This document shows positions 26,620 to 35,236 of a stretch of DNA of 64,000 nt, in pieces. Under the pieces are notes generated by a model. The model had not been told where the DNA came from. It saw only the letters and a program-made list of their open reading frames with translations, and did no database searches. Source of the stretch: F23-D06 sp045600905 (GTDB lineage Bacteria > Bacteroidota > Bacteroidia > Bacteroidales > WCHB1-69); the NCBI GenBank assembly GCA_045600905.1, contig JAZRYT010000134.1, positions 1-64,000 of the forward strand, read 5' to 3'. The stretch's first letter is position 1. Each line of letters begins with the position of its first letter. The position numbers and the translations under genes are program-made.

Positions 26620-28176
26620 TTAACTGTAAATTGTTTTCCACTCGTCGATATTCCGTGCGGCGGTGCTGTAGTTCACGCCGATTTTCATCAGGGTGCGCGT
26701 GTCGCTCTGGAAGCGGTCGGCGTAGCCTTTTTCGTCGATTTGGGCGAGGGCTTCTTCCGCCGACTTGTTGAACTTGAACTCGAAGATATAGACGTAGTCC
26801 TTGGTCTGCACGGTCATATCCATACGTCCCTTGTTGGTGTGCTCCTCGATTTGCACGTGGTAGCCGCACAGGGCGGTGAGGATGAACATCACGCTCTGGA
26901 AGTGGCGTTCCTGCTCGGGTTCGAGCTCGTAGGGGCAGGCGCTGAGAAAGGATTGCAGGCGTTCCATAAAGCCCTCGATGTCGCCCTCGCGCAGGGAGCG
27001 CACGAAGCGGCTGATCTCGAAAACCGAGCCTACGGCATCCACGTTGGTGTAGCTCGGAATGAGAAAGCGAACAAATCCCTGTTTGACCTCCTTGTTGGGG
27101 AAACCGAGGCGGTAGAGCCCGAAGTCGCTGTCATAGCCCTTGATGGTCAGGTAACCACTTTGATAGATGACGGGCAACGGGTTGGTGGAGGCGATATCGA
27201 CGCTGTTGAGCACGTCGCTGACGACCTCCTCTTCCTCAATGTGTGCGAGATTGTAATGGTGCTGCTTGAGGAGCTCCATCAGATACGTCGGGGTGCCAGT
27301 CTCGAACCAGTAGTAGTCGATTGCTCGGCTCGCAAAGGCATTGAGCAGGCTGAACGGATTATAAACGCCAGGCAGTTTTTCTTTGCAGAAGTGGTAGCCG
27401 TCATAGTTCTCGCGAAGGGCGGCGTAGGTTTCGTCGATGGTCATATTCTGGGCTTCCGCAAGTTCGGAGACTTCACCTTGGAAGTTCGTGCGAAGCTCCT
27501 GCTCGGTGATGCCGCAAATGTCATAAAACTGTGAGAGCATAGAGATGTCCCGCAGGTTGTTGAGGTCGCTGAAGACGCTGACCTTGCCGAACTTGGTGAC
27601 ACCCGTGAGGAAGGCGAACCGGATGCAGCCGTCCATTGACTTGAGCGCTCCGTAGAAGCCCTTGAGCGTGGCGCGGTAGGCATCCTGCAGTTCCACATTG
27701 CCGATGGCCTGCAGCAGCGGCTTGTCGTATTCATCCACCAGAATCACCACCTGGCGGCCGGTCTTCTCGTAAGCCAAACGTATTATCTGGGTGAAACGTT
27801 CTTCAAGGCTGCGGCTCTGATAGGTGTCGCCGTATTTTGCCTCCCAAAATTCCAAGTGCTTGTTCAGCTCGGCATCCAAACTCTCCTTCGTGGAATAGTT
27901 GCGCGTGTTCAAATCCAAATGCAGGATGGGGTATTCGGTCCAGTCTTTTTCGAGTTGAGCGATAGCGAGTCCGTCGAAAAGCTCGCGTTTGCCCTGGAAG
28001 TATGATTCTATGGTGTTTAACAATAGGCTCTTCCCGAATCGGCGCGGACGCGACAGGAAGTAGTAGCAGCCACTTGAAACCATCTCGTAGATACGAGCGG
28101 TTTTATCTATATAAAGGTAGCCTTCTGTTCTAAGCTTCTCAAAATTCTGTATGCCAATCGGTAGTTTCTGTCCCAT
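26620..28176 (-). CDS. AAA-ATPase with C-terminal PD-(D/E)XK nuclease-like domain (DUF1703 type)
   Basis: The start at 28176 (MGQKLPIGIQNFEKLRTEG) is chosen because the upstream TTG lies inside the promoter box. The 518-residue protein has the family N-terminus with FLSRPRRFGKSLLLNTI as P-loop (G48-K49-S50), Walker B VVILVDEYDKPL near residue 175, and a C-terminal YVYIFEFKFNKSAEEAL segment fitting the E-x-K part of a PD-(D/E)XK fold. This family is widely expanded in Bacteroidetes. It is often grouped with mobile or selfish elements, but its function is unproven. It has its own promoter and no operon partner. Confidence 0.85.
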   Translation of the reverse strand: MGQKLPIGIQNFEKLRTEGYLYIDKTARIYEMVSSGCYYFLSRPRRFGKSLLLNTIESYFQGKRELFDGLAIAQLEKDWTEYPILHLDLNTRNYSTKESLDAELNKHLEFWEAKYGDTYQSRSLEERFTQIIRLAYEKTGRQVVILVDEYDKPLLQAIGNVELQDAYRATLKGFYGALKSMDGCIRFAFLTGVTKFGKVSVFSDLNNLRDISMLSQFYDICGITEQELRTNFQGEVSELAEAQNMTIDETYAALRENYDGYHFCKEKLPGVYNPFSLLNAFASRAIDYYWFETGTPTYLMELLKQHHYNLAHIEEEEVVSDVLNSVDIASTNPLPVIYQSGYLTIKGYDSDFGLYRLGFPNKEVKQGFVRFLIPSYTNVDAVGSVFEISRFVRSLREGDIEGFMERLQSFLSACPYELEPEQERHFQSVMFILTALCGYHVQIEEHTNKGRMDMTVQTKDYVYIFEFKFNKSAEEALAQIDEKGYADRFQSDTRTLMKIGVNYSTAARNIDEWKTIYS

Positions 28177-28200
28177 AGTCGTGCTGATTTTAAAGAAGCG

Positions 28201-28208
28201 CAAAAATA
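28201..28208 (-). promoter_or_regulatory. -7 box TATTTTTG for the AAA-ATPase gene
   Basis: Exact TAnnTTTG on the minus strand (CAAAAATA on plus), 24 bp before the ATG at 28176. It decides the start, because an in-frame upstream TTG overlaps the box. Confidence 0.65.
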
Positions 28209-28403
28209 CACTTTTTAGCGAACAGGGAACAGATTAGAAGTGATGTTTTCAGGTTCCACCGCACAAAAACAGGTGAAATCATCGAGAAGTGCAAGTTGTT
28301 GCTAAGTTATTTATTAACAAAGGTTTGTAATTTTTCTACAACCAAAAATCAAGAATAATCTGCGGAAATAAGGTTTTACACTTTTTCGTTTTCATAAAAA
28401 ACC

Positions 28404-28411
28404 TATCTTTG
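28404..28411 (+). promoter_or_regulatory. -7 box TATCTTTG upstream of the FISUMP locus
   Basis: Exact TAnnTTTG, about 275 bp before the ATG at 28686. A transcript from here would have a long 5' leader containing the hairpin repeat at 28509-28585. The rest of the 28177-28685 gap is AT-rich, without a credible ORF. Confidence 0.5.
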
Positions 28412-28508
28412 CAACTTTCAAAAAATTTATGCCTATACGTAGAAAAAACAACTAAAAATATTCAGTTATAAAAGCGTTTTTGCTTTTCTTTTGTGCCTGA
28501 AACTTCCA

Positions 28509-28585
28509 CAAATTTAATCGTACAACAAAAAGAAGGTAAGAAAACGCTCACGAGCAATCGTGGGCTTTCTTTGTTTGTTGTACGG
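28509..28585 (+). repeat. Left inverted copy of a hairpin repeat flanking the FISUMP locus
   Basis: About 77 bp with internal dyad symmetry: CGTACAACAAA (28519-28529) pairs with TTTGTTGTACG (28574-28584), and a central CACGA-GCAA-TCGTG hairpin is present. The inner 28 bp (28558-28585) match the reverse complement of 35157-35184 with about two differences. Confidence 0.8.
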
Positions 28586-28685
28586 GTGGTGGAAGACCTA
28601 AGGCATAATAAATAGAGTTCACGATTTTTTATTGTGTGAATTTTTGGAAAAGCAAAAACTTGAAAATCCAAAAACACACAGTACA

Positions 28686-29855
28686 ATGAAAAAAATCTTT
28701 ATTTTACTTCTGATGTTTGTCTTCCTGCTGTCGTTGCGGGCGCAGACGGACTTTGCGCGCGCTGTAGTTCCCACGGGTGGGCAGGCGGGCAATGTCTCCT
28801 ATTCTTTTGGTCAGACTTTCGCACAACAGAAAAAAAGTGCATCCGGCTCCGAAGTAACAGAGGGTGTGCAGCAGGCGCAGATACTATATAATAATATGGT
28901 ACTTGACGGCTGCCAGAACGAACCCGCCGTTATGCTTCCGAAAATTACCGAAAGCACAGGCTTCTTTCAAGGATTCGACAATACAATGACTTTCAATGGC
29001 GTAGTCCTGCACGTGCTGCCCGCCGGACATTATGACTCCACGGGCGTGAATGGCCGCCACTACAGCTGGAACGCCTCGTTCAATTACGACAGCGTGACCA
29101 CCCTCCTGCTCGACGTGTGGCCCATCTACGAAATGAATGACACCATTTCCCTATCTCAAACTGAAATGATAATACGGGAACTTTCCCAAGGCTCCAATGG
29201 ACCCCAATTCCTGACTACCATCCACGGCTGTGACAGCATTGTCTATTACTACGTTCTGACCTGCGGTGAGCAGATTGCTGATGCAGACGGAAATCACTAC
29301 AACACACTCTCCATTGGGCCAGACTGCTGGATGCGGCAAAACCTGCAAACCCAGCATTATGCCAATGGCGATACGGTGGTCGGCAATATGATATACAGTT
29401 CCCTTGATTACCCGGATGAGGCCGCCAATCTCGAGCAGTACGGCCGCCTCTATACGTGGTACTCTGCCGTGAGACTCCCCGAGAACTCTACCAATGTGCC
29501 GGAGACCGACTTGAACGGCTTTGTACAGGGCATCTGTCCTGATGGCTGGCATATTCCCACAGAGGAAAATATGGCAGCACTGGCCGACCTCGGCGCGCCC
29601 GCACTGAAGAGTACCGTCCTATGGCTGCAGCCCGGCAACAACAGCACGGGCTTTACCGTCTATCCCGCCGGCCTCTACAATCCCAACACGAACCGCTTCG
29701 AGAACCTGCTCGGCGAAACTCGCTACTGGACGGGAACTGCTCCCACAACGGCCACAGCAGTGAACGGCGCAATCACCAACGGCTGTGAAGAATTTCTCCT
29801 CGACAGCCAAACCAAAAACTACGGTTTCTCCGTGAGATGCGTGAAAAACAATTGA
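28686..29855 (+). CDS. Secreted FISUMP-domain protein
   Basis: The ATG at 28686 gives a lipoprotein-free signal peptide (MKKIFILLLMFVFLLSLRAQ). The 389-residue product has an N-terminal beta-rich part (TDFARAVVPTGGQAGNVSYSFGQTF, a pattern common at the start of secreted Bacteroidetes surface proteins) and a C-terminal FISUMP domain from about residue 195 (DGNHYNTLSIGPDCWMRQNL, YGRLYTWYSA, GICPDGWHIPTEENMAAL, STGFTVYPAGLY, NYGFSVRCVKN). FISUMP domains are found on exported proteins of Fibrobacter and Bacteroidetes; their ligand is unknown. The stop codon is embedded in an ACAATTK heptamer array. It lies 76 bp upstream of the larger FISUMP gene, probably in one transcript. Confidence 0.8.
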   Translation: MKKIFILLLMFVFLLSLRAQTDFARAVVPTGGQAGNVSYSFGQTFAQQKKSASGSEVTEGVQQAQILYNNMVLDGCQNEPAVMLPKITESTGFFQGFDNTMTFNGVVLHVLPAGHYDSTGVNGRHYSWNASFNYDSVTTLLLDVWPIYEMNDTISLSQTEMIIRELSQGSNGPQFLTTIHGCDSIVYYYVLTCGEQIADADGNHYNTLSIGPDCWMRQNLQTQHYANGDTVVGNMIYSSLDYPDEAANLEQYGRLYTWYSAVRLPENSTNVPETDLNGFVQGICPDGWHIPTEENMAALADLGAPALKSTVLWLQPGNNSTGFTVYPAGLYNPNTNRFENLLGETRYWTGTAPTTATAVNGAITNGCEEFLLDSQTKNYGFSVRCVKNN

Positions 29856-29888
29856 CAATTTACAATTTACAATTGACTTGGACAATTT
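29848..29888 (+). repeat. Heptamer array ACAATTK overlapping the first FISUMP stop codon
   Basis: Units ACAATTG, ACAATTT, ACAATTT, ACAATTG are consecutive in 7-bp register, with one more ACAATTT after a short ACTTGG break. The first unit supplies part of the TGA stop. The same word family follows the next FISUMP gene at 35114. Confidence 0.85.
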
Positions 29889-29889
29889 G

Positions 29890-29921
29890 CACATTTACAC
29901 ATTAACACATTTGCACATTAA
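29890..29921 (+). repeat. Four 8-bp units CACATTNN
   Basis: CACATTTA, CACATTAA, CACATTTG and CACATTAA are consecutive with an 8-bp period, directly after the heptamer array and just before the ATG at 29932. Confidence 0.8.
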
Positions 29922-29931
29922 AACAACGTTT

Positions 29932-32900
29932 ATGAAAAGATTAGTGACTTTTTTTGCCGTGCTGCTTTTGGTGGTGACGGCGTGGGCGCAAAACCCCAAA
30001 CTGACATATCAGGCCGTGGTGCGTGACAATGCAAATATGCTTTTAACTAATGGCACAGTTGATGTCACAATCAGCGTTTTGCGTACGGACAACTCCCTGC
30101 AATATACGCAGTCGTTTGACAATGTCCCAACCAACCAAAACGGCTTGTTTACCCTCTTTTTCGGCGGTGAGAGCGGCTGGGACAATGTGAATTGGATCCA
30201 TTCCAAAATCGCGGTGGCCATTACCCTGCCGGACCACTCCGTGGTAAAAGACACCACGGACGTGAACGCCGTGCCGCTCGCTATCAGTACGATAAATTCT
30301 GGGACGGCGGGTCCGTCAACGCAGGTGCAAAGCGATTGGGCCCAGACCGACCAGTACGATCCCTCTTTTATCCAAAACAAACCTGACATTGGAGAATCTC
30401 TGAATACTGTCCTTGTTAACGGACAATATGTGACTATTACGATGATGGATGGCCGACACTACCTGACCTCCGATAGCGCCGTGATTGTAAATATGCGGAA
30501 CAATATCAGCAACAATACGACCAATATTGCGGCGAATACGACAAATATTAGCAACAATACGGCGAATATTGAGACAAATATTGCCAATATCGCGACTAAT
30601 ACAACGAATATTGCAGCGAACACTACCAATATCGAGACAAACACAACGAATATCAGCAACAATACTACCAATATTAGCAACAATACGGCGAATATTGAGA
30701 CAAATACGACCAATATCAGCAGCAACACCGCCCATATTGCGACCAATACGACCAATATTAACAATCTGATACTGCATACCCAAAAGGTCGCCATTCGCGA
30801 CAGTGTGGCAGGCCAGATTCACGACAGTATCGCCGCCATTGGCGCAACGATTACTCAAAACCACACCCACACCAATATGTCCGTGCTGAGTGCGACCACG
30901 GCTCCTTTCACCACGGCCAACAAGGCGACCTTGGACAGCCTCGCCGCCGCCGGCGCCGAACAAAACGTACAGGCCGATTGGAATGAGACCAATGCTGCCA
31001 ATGATGCCTTTATCCGTAACAAACCGGTTATAACGGACACGGTGAACAACATCCTTACCAGCCGTCACTACCTGACCTCCGACAGCGCTGTGATCGTAAA
31101 TATGCAAGGTTCCATCAGCAACAATACGACCCTTATCAGCAACAATACAACCAATATCAGCAACAATACGACGAATATTAGCAATAACACGACGAATATC
31201 GCGGCCAATACAACGAACATTGCAACAAACACGACTAATATCAGCAACAACACTACCAATATTGCGGCAAATACGACGAATATTAGCAACAACACGACAA
31301 AAATCAACAACAATACGGCGAATATTGCAACCAATACGACCAATATTAGTAACAACACTACCAATATTGCAGCGAATACGACGAATATTAACAATCTGAT
31401 ACTGCATACCAAGAAGGCTGCCATTCGCGACAGTGTGGCTGGTCAGATTCACGACAGTATTGCCGCCAACAACTTGGTGACAATAAATAACAACCAGACC
31501 ATTTCCGGTGATAAGACCTTTACTGGCACGAATGACTTCACCCGGGGCACTACCACTGTTGCCTCCGGTTTCACCATAGGCACCACCACGATTGCCAATT
31601 GCAATAACGTGGCGGTGAATGCCTGCGACCTCTTGGCGGTTTTTGACAGCATCCAGCGCAGAATGGACAATATGGAGGCGGTTATTGCGGACTTGCAAGA
31701 CGAGGTGTCCAATCTTCGTGATTCTTTGAGAATTTTGCGTGGTGATAGCATTCCTAAACTTCCCACAGTCTCCACGTCATCCGTGACCGGCATTACGGAG
31801 ACGACCGCCACCTGCGGCGGCAACGTGACGGCCGACGGCGGTGCGGATGTCACCGCGCGCGGCGTGTGCTGGAGCACGAACGCGAACCCGACCATAAGCG
31901 GCAGCCATTCCACGGACGGCACAGGCACGGGCAGCTTCACCTCCTCCATCACGGGCCTGACCGCCAACACCACCTACCACGTGCGCGCCTACGCCACCAA
32001 CAGCGAGGGCACGGCGTACGGCGATGAGCTGAGCTTCACGACGCAGAACACCACGCCCGTCACCCCGGTTGACGGCCAACCCTGCCCGGGAGCGGCAACG
32101 GTGAAGGATTATGACAACAACACCTACAATACGGTGCAGATAGGCAACCAGTGCTGGATGAAGCAGAACTTGAAGACCACGCACTACAGCGATGGCACCA
32201 GTATTTCGTTGGGCAGCAGCACGAGCGAAACTACGGCCTATCGCTATAACCCCGACGGCAACAGCAGCAACGTAAGCACATACGGATATCTGTACAACTG
32301 GAAGGCGGTGATGCGCAACTCCTCCTCCAGCAGCAACAACCCGAGCGGGGTGCAGGGCATCTGCCCCACGGGCTGGCACGTTCCCTCTGATGCGGAGTGG
32401 ACGCAGCTGACGACGTATGTTAAGTCACAGCAGGAATACGTTTGCGAAGGTTGTTCTGGAACAGATGACGGGTCGTACACCCATTGCATAGCCAAGGCCT
32501 TGGCCTCCACCACGGGCTGGAGAAGCAATACCTCTTCAGGTTGTAATGCGGGCAATACGGGCGATAAATCTAACGCCACGGGCTTTTCGGCCGTTCCCGC
32601 TGGCTTCTACTTCGGCAGCTACTCCACTTTCGGCGACAACGCCTCCTTCTGGAGTTCTTCCCAGTACGATAGCGACGGCGCGTGCTACTGGTACCTGAAC
32701 TACGTCAACACCGGCGTGAAACGCGCCAACAGCGGTAAGGACCACGGCTTTTCGGTCCGTTGCCTCAGGGACGAGGCCGGCGGCTCTACAGCGTCCCTTC
32801 CCACAGTCTCCACGTCATCCGTGACCGGCATTACGGAGACGACCGCCACCTGCGGTGGCAACGTGACGGCCGACGGCGGTGCGGATGTCACCGCGCGCGG

Positions 32901-35112
32901 CGTGTGCTGGAGCACAAACGCGAACCCGACCATAAGCGGCAGCCATTCCACGGACGGCACAGGCACGGGCAGCTTCACCTCCTCCATCACGGGCCTGACC
33001 GCCAACACCACCTACCACGTGCGCGCCTACGCCACCAACAGCGAGGGCACGGCCTACGGCGAGGAGGTGAGCTTCACGAGCAAGAAAAGTTCGTATAGCG
33101 ACTGTGGCCCATTGCCTTGTCCGGCACCGGCCACCTCAATGATTGTTGATACAGTGTATCAATTTGATTCAATTCTCTATAATGGCCTACACTTTGAGTA
33201 CGATAGTGATGGTCATATAATCGGCGCATCACAATACAAAGGTACCGAACTCGCGATAAAATGTGGCTGGATCTATAAATTCAATGTCGTTGCTGGCGGC
33301 ATATATGAATGGAATACGGATGTGAGCCACGGGCGAGTTTCCACCATTGGTGATGTGCTGAGAACAAGAATCACACTATTTTATGATGATTTTCAAACAT
33401 ACGCCACAGCATCACAATCGGCGGTTAATACAGAAGTGGATGGCTGCAAGGCGGCCGGCTTAGCTTGGAAAGCCAATTATACGGGTACCGTAGGTGTGAT
33501 GGTGACCAGAGGAGATCAGGGGATTGGCTCGGATGACGATTTTTGTGCCTGCAATGAAGACTCTCTATATTTGAGATTTGACAAGCTGAAAGAACCTAAT
33601 ACTACGAGCTTTTTTGTCTGGGGCCGTTATGGAACTTCCGATACTTTGCCTTGCGACAATGCAATCCACTATATCTATGACTCCGGATTAAATTCAATGC
33701 AATCAAATGCTACAGGAGACTATTCCAATAATGAAAATGGTTATTTGGTTTTGTATCCCGGCGATGTGCGTTCAAAATTGAAATTGTGGGGCGCTTGTAA
33801 AATGCAAGTGGGGGACACGCTATTTATTTACAATGGAGACATATCCTCCAATCCAAACATTCTGCCCTTTAGCACTATAACGGGTCAAGATGACGCTTTA
33901 GGTAGTGAAGCAAATCCGATTTTCATATCTCAAATTGCTGGACAACCGATATCTTTACGTATGCAGTCAGACTCTTCTTGTACACTTGCTGGTTTGACTT
34001 TGAAAGCCAAATGCTGTCTGGTTGTCGAATTGCCCACAGTCTCCACGTCATCCGTGACCGGCATTACGGAGACGACCGCCACCTGCGGCGGCAACGTGAC
34101 GGCCGACGGCGGCGCGGGTGTCACCGCGCGCGGCGTGTGCTGGAGCACGGATGCGAACCCGACCATAGGCGGCAGCCACACCACGGACGGCACTGGCACG
34201 GGCAGCTTCACCTCCACCATCACGGGCCTGACCGCCGGCACCACCTACCACGTGCGCGCCTACGCCACCAACAGCGAGGGCACGGCGTACGGCGAAGATG
34301 TGAGCTTTACGACGCAGAACACCACGCCCGTCACCCCGGTTGATGGCCAACCCTGCCTAGGTGCGTCCACGGTTACCGACCACCAGGGCAACGTGTACAA
34401 CACGGTGCAGATTGGTAGCCAGTGCTGGACGAAGGAGAATATGCGCTGCACCACCTCCCCGAGCACGAGAACAACCATTCTGGAGGCCACTCCGAGCAGT
34501 TTTTCCTACACGGGCAAGAAGGCTTACTACGTGGACGGCAGTTCCTCCAATACTTCCACCTACGGTTTGCTGTACAACTGGAATGCGGCGGTGGACACTT
34601 TCAACACCTCATACGAAGAAACATCTACGAATACTTCCTCCGACTATGCGGTTAATGTCACCTTCAGTGGCAAGCGCCGGGGCATCTGTCCCACGGGCTG
34701 GCACGTGCCGAGCGATGCGGAGTGGACGCAGCTGACGACGTATGTTAAGTCACAGCCGGAATACGTTTGCGAAGGTTGTTCTGTAACGGATGATGTTTAT
34801 TACACCTATTGCATTGCCAAGGCCTTGGCCTCCGTTACGGGTTGGAGCAGTTATCCGGGAATATCCTCTGATAGGGATTGTTATCCCGGCTATTCCCCGT
34901 CCCTCAACAACGCCACGGGCTTTTCGGCCGTTCCCGCTGGCGGCTACGGCGGCAGATACTACGATTTCGGTGTCGGCGCCGACTTCTGGAGTTCTACCCA
35001 GGTCGATAGCGGCGGCGCGTACTCCCGGTGCCTGCGCTATTACAGTACCTACGTGTACCGCAACAGCGGCACTAAGTACAACGGCTTTTCGGTCCGTTGC
35101 CTCAGGGACTAA
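29932..35112 (+). CDS. FISUMP protein with two N@d trimeric coiled-coil stalks, three FN3-like repeats and a CUB-like insert
   Basis: The ATG at 29932 gives a signal peptide (MKRLVTFFAVLLLVVTAWAQ); the product is 1,726 residues. A beta-rich N-terminal domain (about 20-120) is followed by 12 consecutive IxxN[TI]xx heptads (192-275) and, after a spacer, 13 more (395-485); each block ends with the same INNLILHT cap and an IRDSVAGQIHDSIAA segment. In known trimeric adhesins, heptads with Ile at a and Asn at d form ion-binding trimeric coiled coils. A third coiled coil spans about 565-608. Then come an FN3-like repeat (611-706), FISUMP 1 (714-947), FN3-like 2 (957-1049), a CUB-like region (1054-1363), FN3-like 3 (1368-1462) and FISUMP 2 (1473-1726). 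No YadA-type anchor and no T9SS sorting domain are visible. A trimeric surface fibre is inferred. Confidence 0.8.
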   Translation: MKRLVTFFAVLLLVVTAWAQNPKLTYQAVVRDNANMLLTNGTVDVTISVLRTDNSLQYTQSFDNVPTNQNGLFTLFFGGESGWDNVNWIHSKIAVAITLPDHSVVKDTTDVNAVPLAISTINSGTAGPSTQVQSDWAQTDQYDPSFIQNKPDIGESLNTVLVNGQYVTITMMDGRHYLTSDSAVIVNMRNNISNNTTNIAANTTNISNNTANIETNIANIATNTTNIAANTTNIETNTTNISNNTTNISNNTANIETNTTNISSNTAHIATNTTNINNLILHTQKVAIRDSVAGQIHDSIAAIGATITQNHTHTNMSVLSATTAPFTTANKATLDSLAAAGAEQNVQADWNETNAANDAFIRNKPVITDTVNNILTSRHYLTSDSAVIVNMQGSISNNTTLISNNTTNISNNTTNISNNTTNIAANTTNIATNTTNISNNTTNIAANTTNISNNTTKINNNTANIATNTTNISNNTTNIAANTTNINNLILHTKKAAIRDSVAGQIHDSIAANNLVTINNNQTISGDKTFTGTNDFTRGTTTVASGFTIGTTTIANCNNVAVNACDLLAVFDSIQRRMDNMEAVIADLQDEVSNLRDSLRILRGDSIPKLPTVSTSSVTGITETTATCGGNVTADGGADVTARGVCWSTNANPTISGSHSTDGTGTGSFTSSITGLTANTTYHVRAYATNSEGTAYGDELSFTTQNTTPVTPVDGQPCPGAATVKDYDNNTYNTVQIGNQCWMKQNLKTTHYSDGTSISLGSSTSETTAYRYNPDGNSSNVSTYGYLYNWKAVMRNSSSSSNNPSGVQGICPTGWHVPSDAEWTQLTTYVKSQQEYVCEGCSGTDDGSYTHCIAKALASTTGWRSNTSSGCNAGNTGDKSNATGFSAVPAGFYFGSYSTFGDNASFWSSSQYDSDGACYWYLNYVNTGVKRANSGKDHGFSVRCLRDEAGGSTASLPTVSTSSVTGITETTATCGGNVTADGGADVTARGVCWSTNANPTISGSHSTDGTGTGSFTSSITGLTANTTYHVRAYATNSEGTAYGEEVSFTSKKSSYSDCGPLPCPAPATSMIVDTVYQFDSILYNGLHFEYDSDGHIIGASQYKGTELAIKCGWIYKFNVVAGGIYEWNTDVSHGRVSTIGDVLRTRITLFYDDFQTYATASQSAVNTEVDGCKAAGLAWKANYTGTVGVMVTRGDQGIGSDDDFCACNEDSLYLRFDKLKEPNTTSFFVWGRYGTSDTLPCDNAIHYIYDSGLNSMQSNATGDYSNNENGYLVLYPGDVRSKLKLWGACKMQVGDTLFIYNGDISSNPNILPFSTITGQDDALGSEANPIFISQIAGQPISLRMQSDSSCTLAGLTLKAKCCLVVELPTVSTSSVTGITETTATCGGNVTADGGAGVTARGVCWSTDANPTIGGSHTTDGTGTGSFTSTITGLTAGTTYHVRAYATNSEGTAYGEDVSFTTQNTTPVTPVDGQPCLGASTVTDHQGNVYNTVQIGSQCWTKENMRCTTSPSTRTTILEATPSSFSYTGKKAYYVDGSSSNTSTYGLLYNWNAAVDTFNTSYEETSTNTSSDYAVNVTFSGKRRGICPTGWHVPSDAEWTQLTTYVKSQPEYVCEGCSVTDDVYYTYCIAKALASVTGWSSYPGISSDRDCYPGYSPSLNNATGFSAVPAGGYGGRYYDFGVGADFWSSTQVDSGGAYSRCLRYYSTYVYRNSGTKYNGFSVRCLRD
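30505..30777 (+). repeat. Coding heptad block 1 (21-bp DNA repeats)
   Basis: Twelve IxxN[TI]xx heptads plus a cap, each encoded by 21 bp. Synonymous variation between units (for example AATACG, AACACG, AATACA for Asn-Thr) shows the DNA is not a recent simple expansion. Confidence 0.9.
31114..31407 (+). repeat. Coding heptad block 2 (21-bp DNA repeats)
   Basis: Thirteen IxxNTxx heptads plus the same INNLILH cap as block 1. The shared cap and the following AIRDSVAGQIHDSIAA show that the two stalk blocks are paralogous segments of different length. Confidence 0.9.
31762..32090 (+). repeat. FN3-like DNA repeat, copy 1
   Basis: A GC-rich segment of about 280 bp (PTVSTSSVTGITETTATCGG to SFTTQN) plus a linker. 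It is nearly identical at DNA level to copies starting at 32800 and 34033; the linker up to DGQPC is shared only with the 34033 copy. Confidence 0.9.
32800..33078 (+). repeat. FN3-like DNA repeat, copy 2
   Basis: Nearly identical to copy 1 up to the motif GTAYGEEVSFTS, after which the sequence changes abruptly into an AT-richer CUB-like region. Confidence 0.9.
34033..34375 (+). repeat. FN3-like DNA repeat, copy 3
   Basis: Nearly identical to copy 1 including the linker into the second FISUMP domain. Parts of the two FISUMP domains (around 32393-32465 and 34723-34795) are also close to identical DNA, consistent with duplication or gene conversion of the FN3-FISUMP pair. Confidence 0.9.
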
Positions 35113-35113
35113 A

Positions 35114-35148
35114 ACAATGAACAATTTACAATTAACAATTTACAATTG
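35114..35148 (+). repeat. Heptamer array ACAATNN after the second FISUMP gene
   Basis: Five consecutive 7-bp units (ACAATGA, ACAATTT, ACAATTA, ACAATTT, ACAATTG) begin one base after the TAA stop codon. Confidence 0.9.
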
Positions 35149-35156
35149 GGGAATTT

Positions 35157-35229
35157 CCGTACAACAAACAAGAAAAGCCCACGATATATTCGTGAGCATC
35201 CTTGTTTGTTTGTATCGTTTAGAAATTTG
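35157..35229 (-). repeat. Right inverted copy of the hairpin repeat flanking the FISUMP locus
   Basis: About 73 bp, inverted relative to 28509-28585. CCGTACAACAAACAAG and CTTGTTTGTTTGTATCG form the outer arms and GCCCACGA/TCGTGAGC the central hairpin. It may also act as a terminator between the convergent FISUMP and HEPN genes, but similarity to the left copy, which lies upstream of a gene, argues for a dispersed repeat. Confidence 0.8.
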
Positions 35230-35236
35230 CCGGATT

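Noticed and set aside
26617..27534. 305-codon plus-strand ORF opposite the AAA-ATPase gene
   Set aside because: It is a mirror of a well-supported minus-strand gene with Walker motifs; the translation has no recognisable motif.
28462..28686. 74-codon minus-strand ORF in the FISUMP leader
   Set aside because: It covers the hairpin repeat and lacks homology or a promoter; the repeat structure explains the sequence better.
30505..31407. Possible CRISPR-like direct repeats
   Set aside because: The 21-bp repeats are in frame, encode heptads and have no unique spacers of constant length.
34350..35112. T9SS sorting domain at the end of the large FISUMP protein
   Set aside because: The protein ends directly with the FISUMP motif NGFSVRCLRD; no type A or type B signature follows.
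35157..35229. Ordinary terminator of the FISUMP operon only
   Set aside because: A related inverted copy lies upstream of the operon, where a terminator would make little sense; a dual role remains possible.
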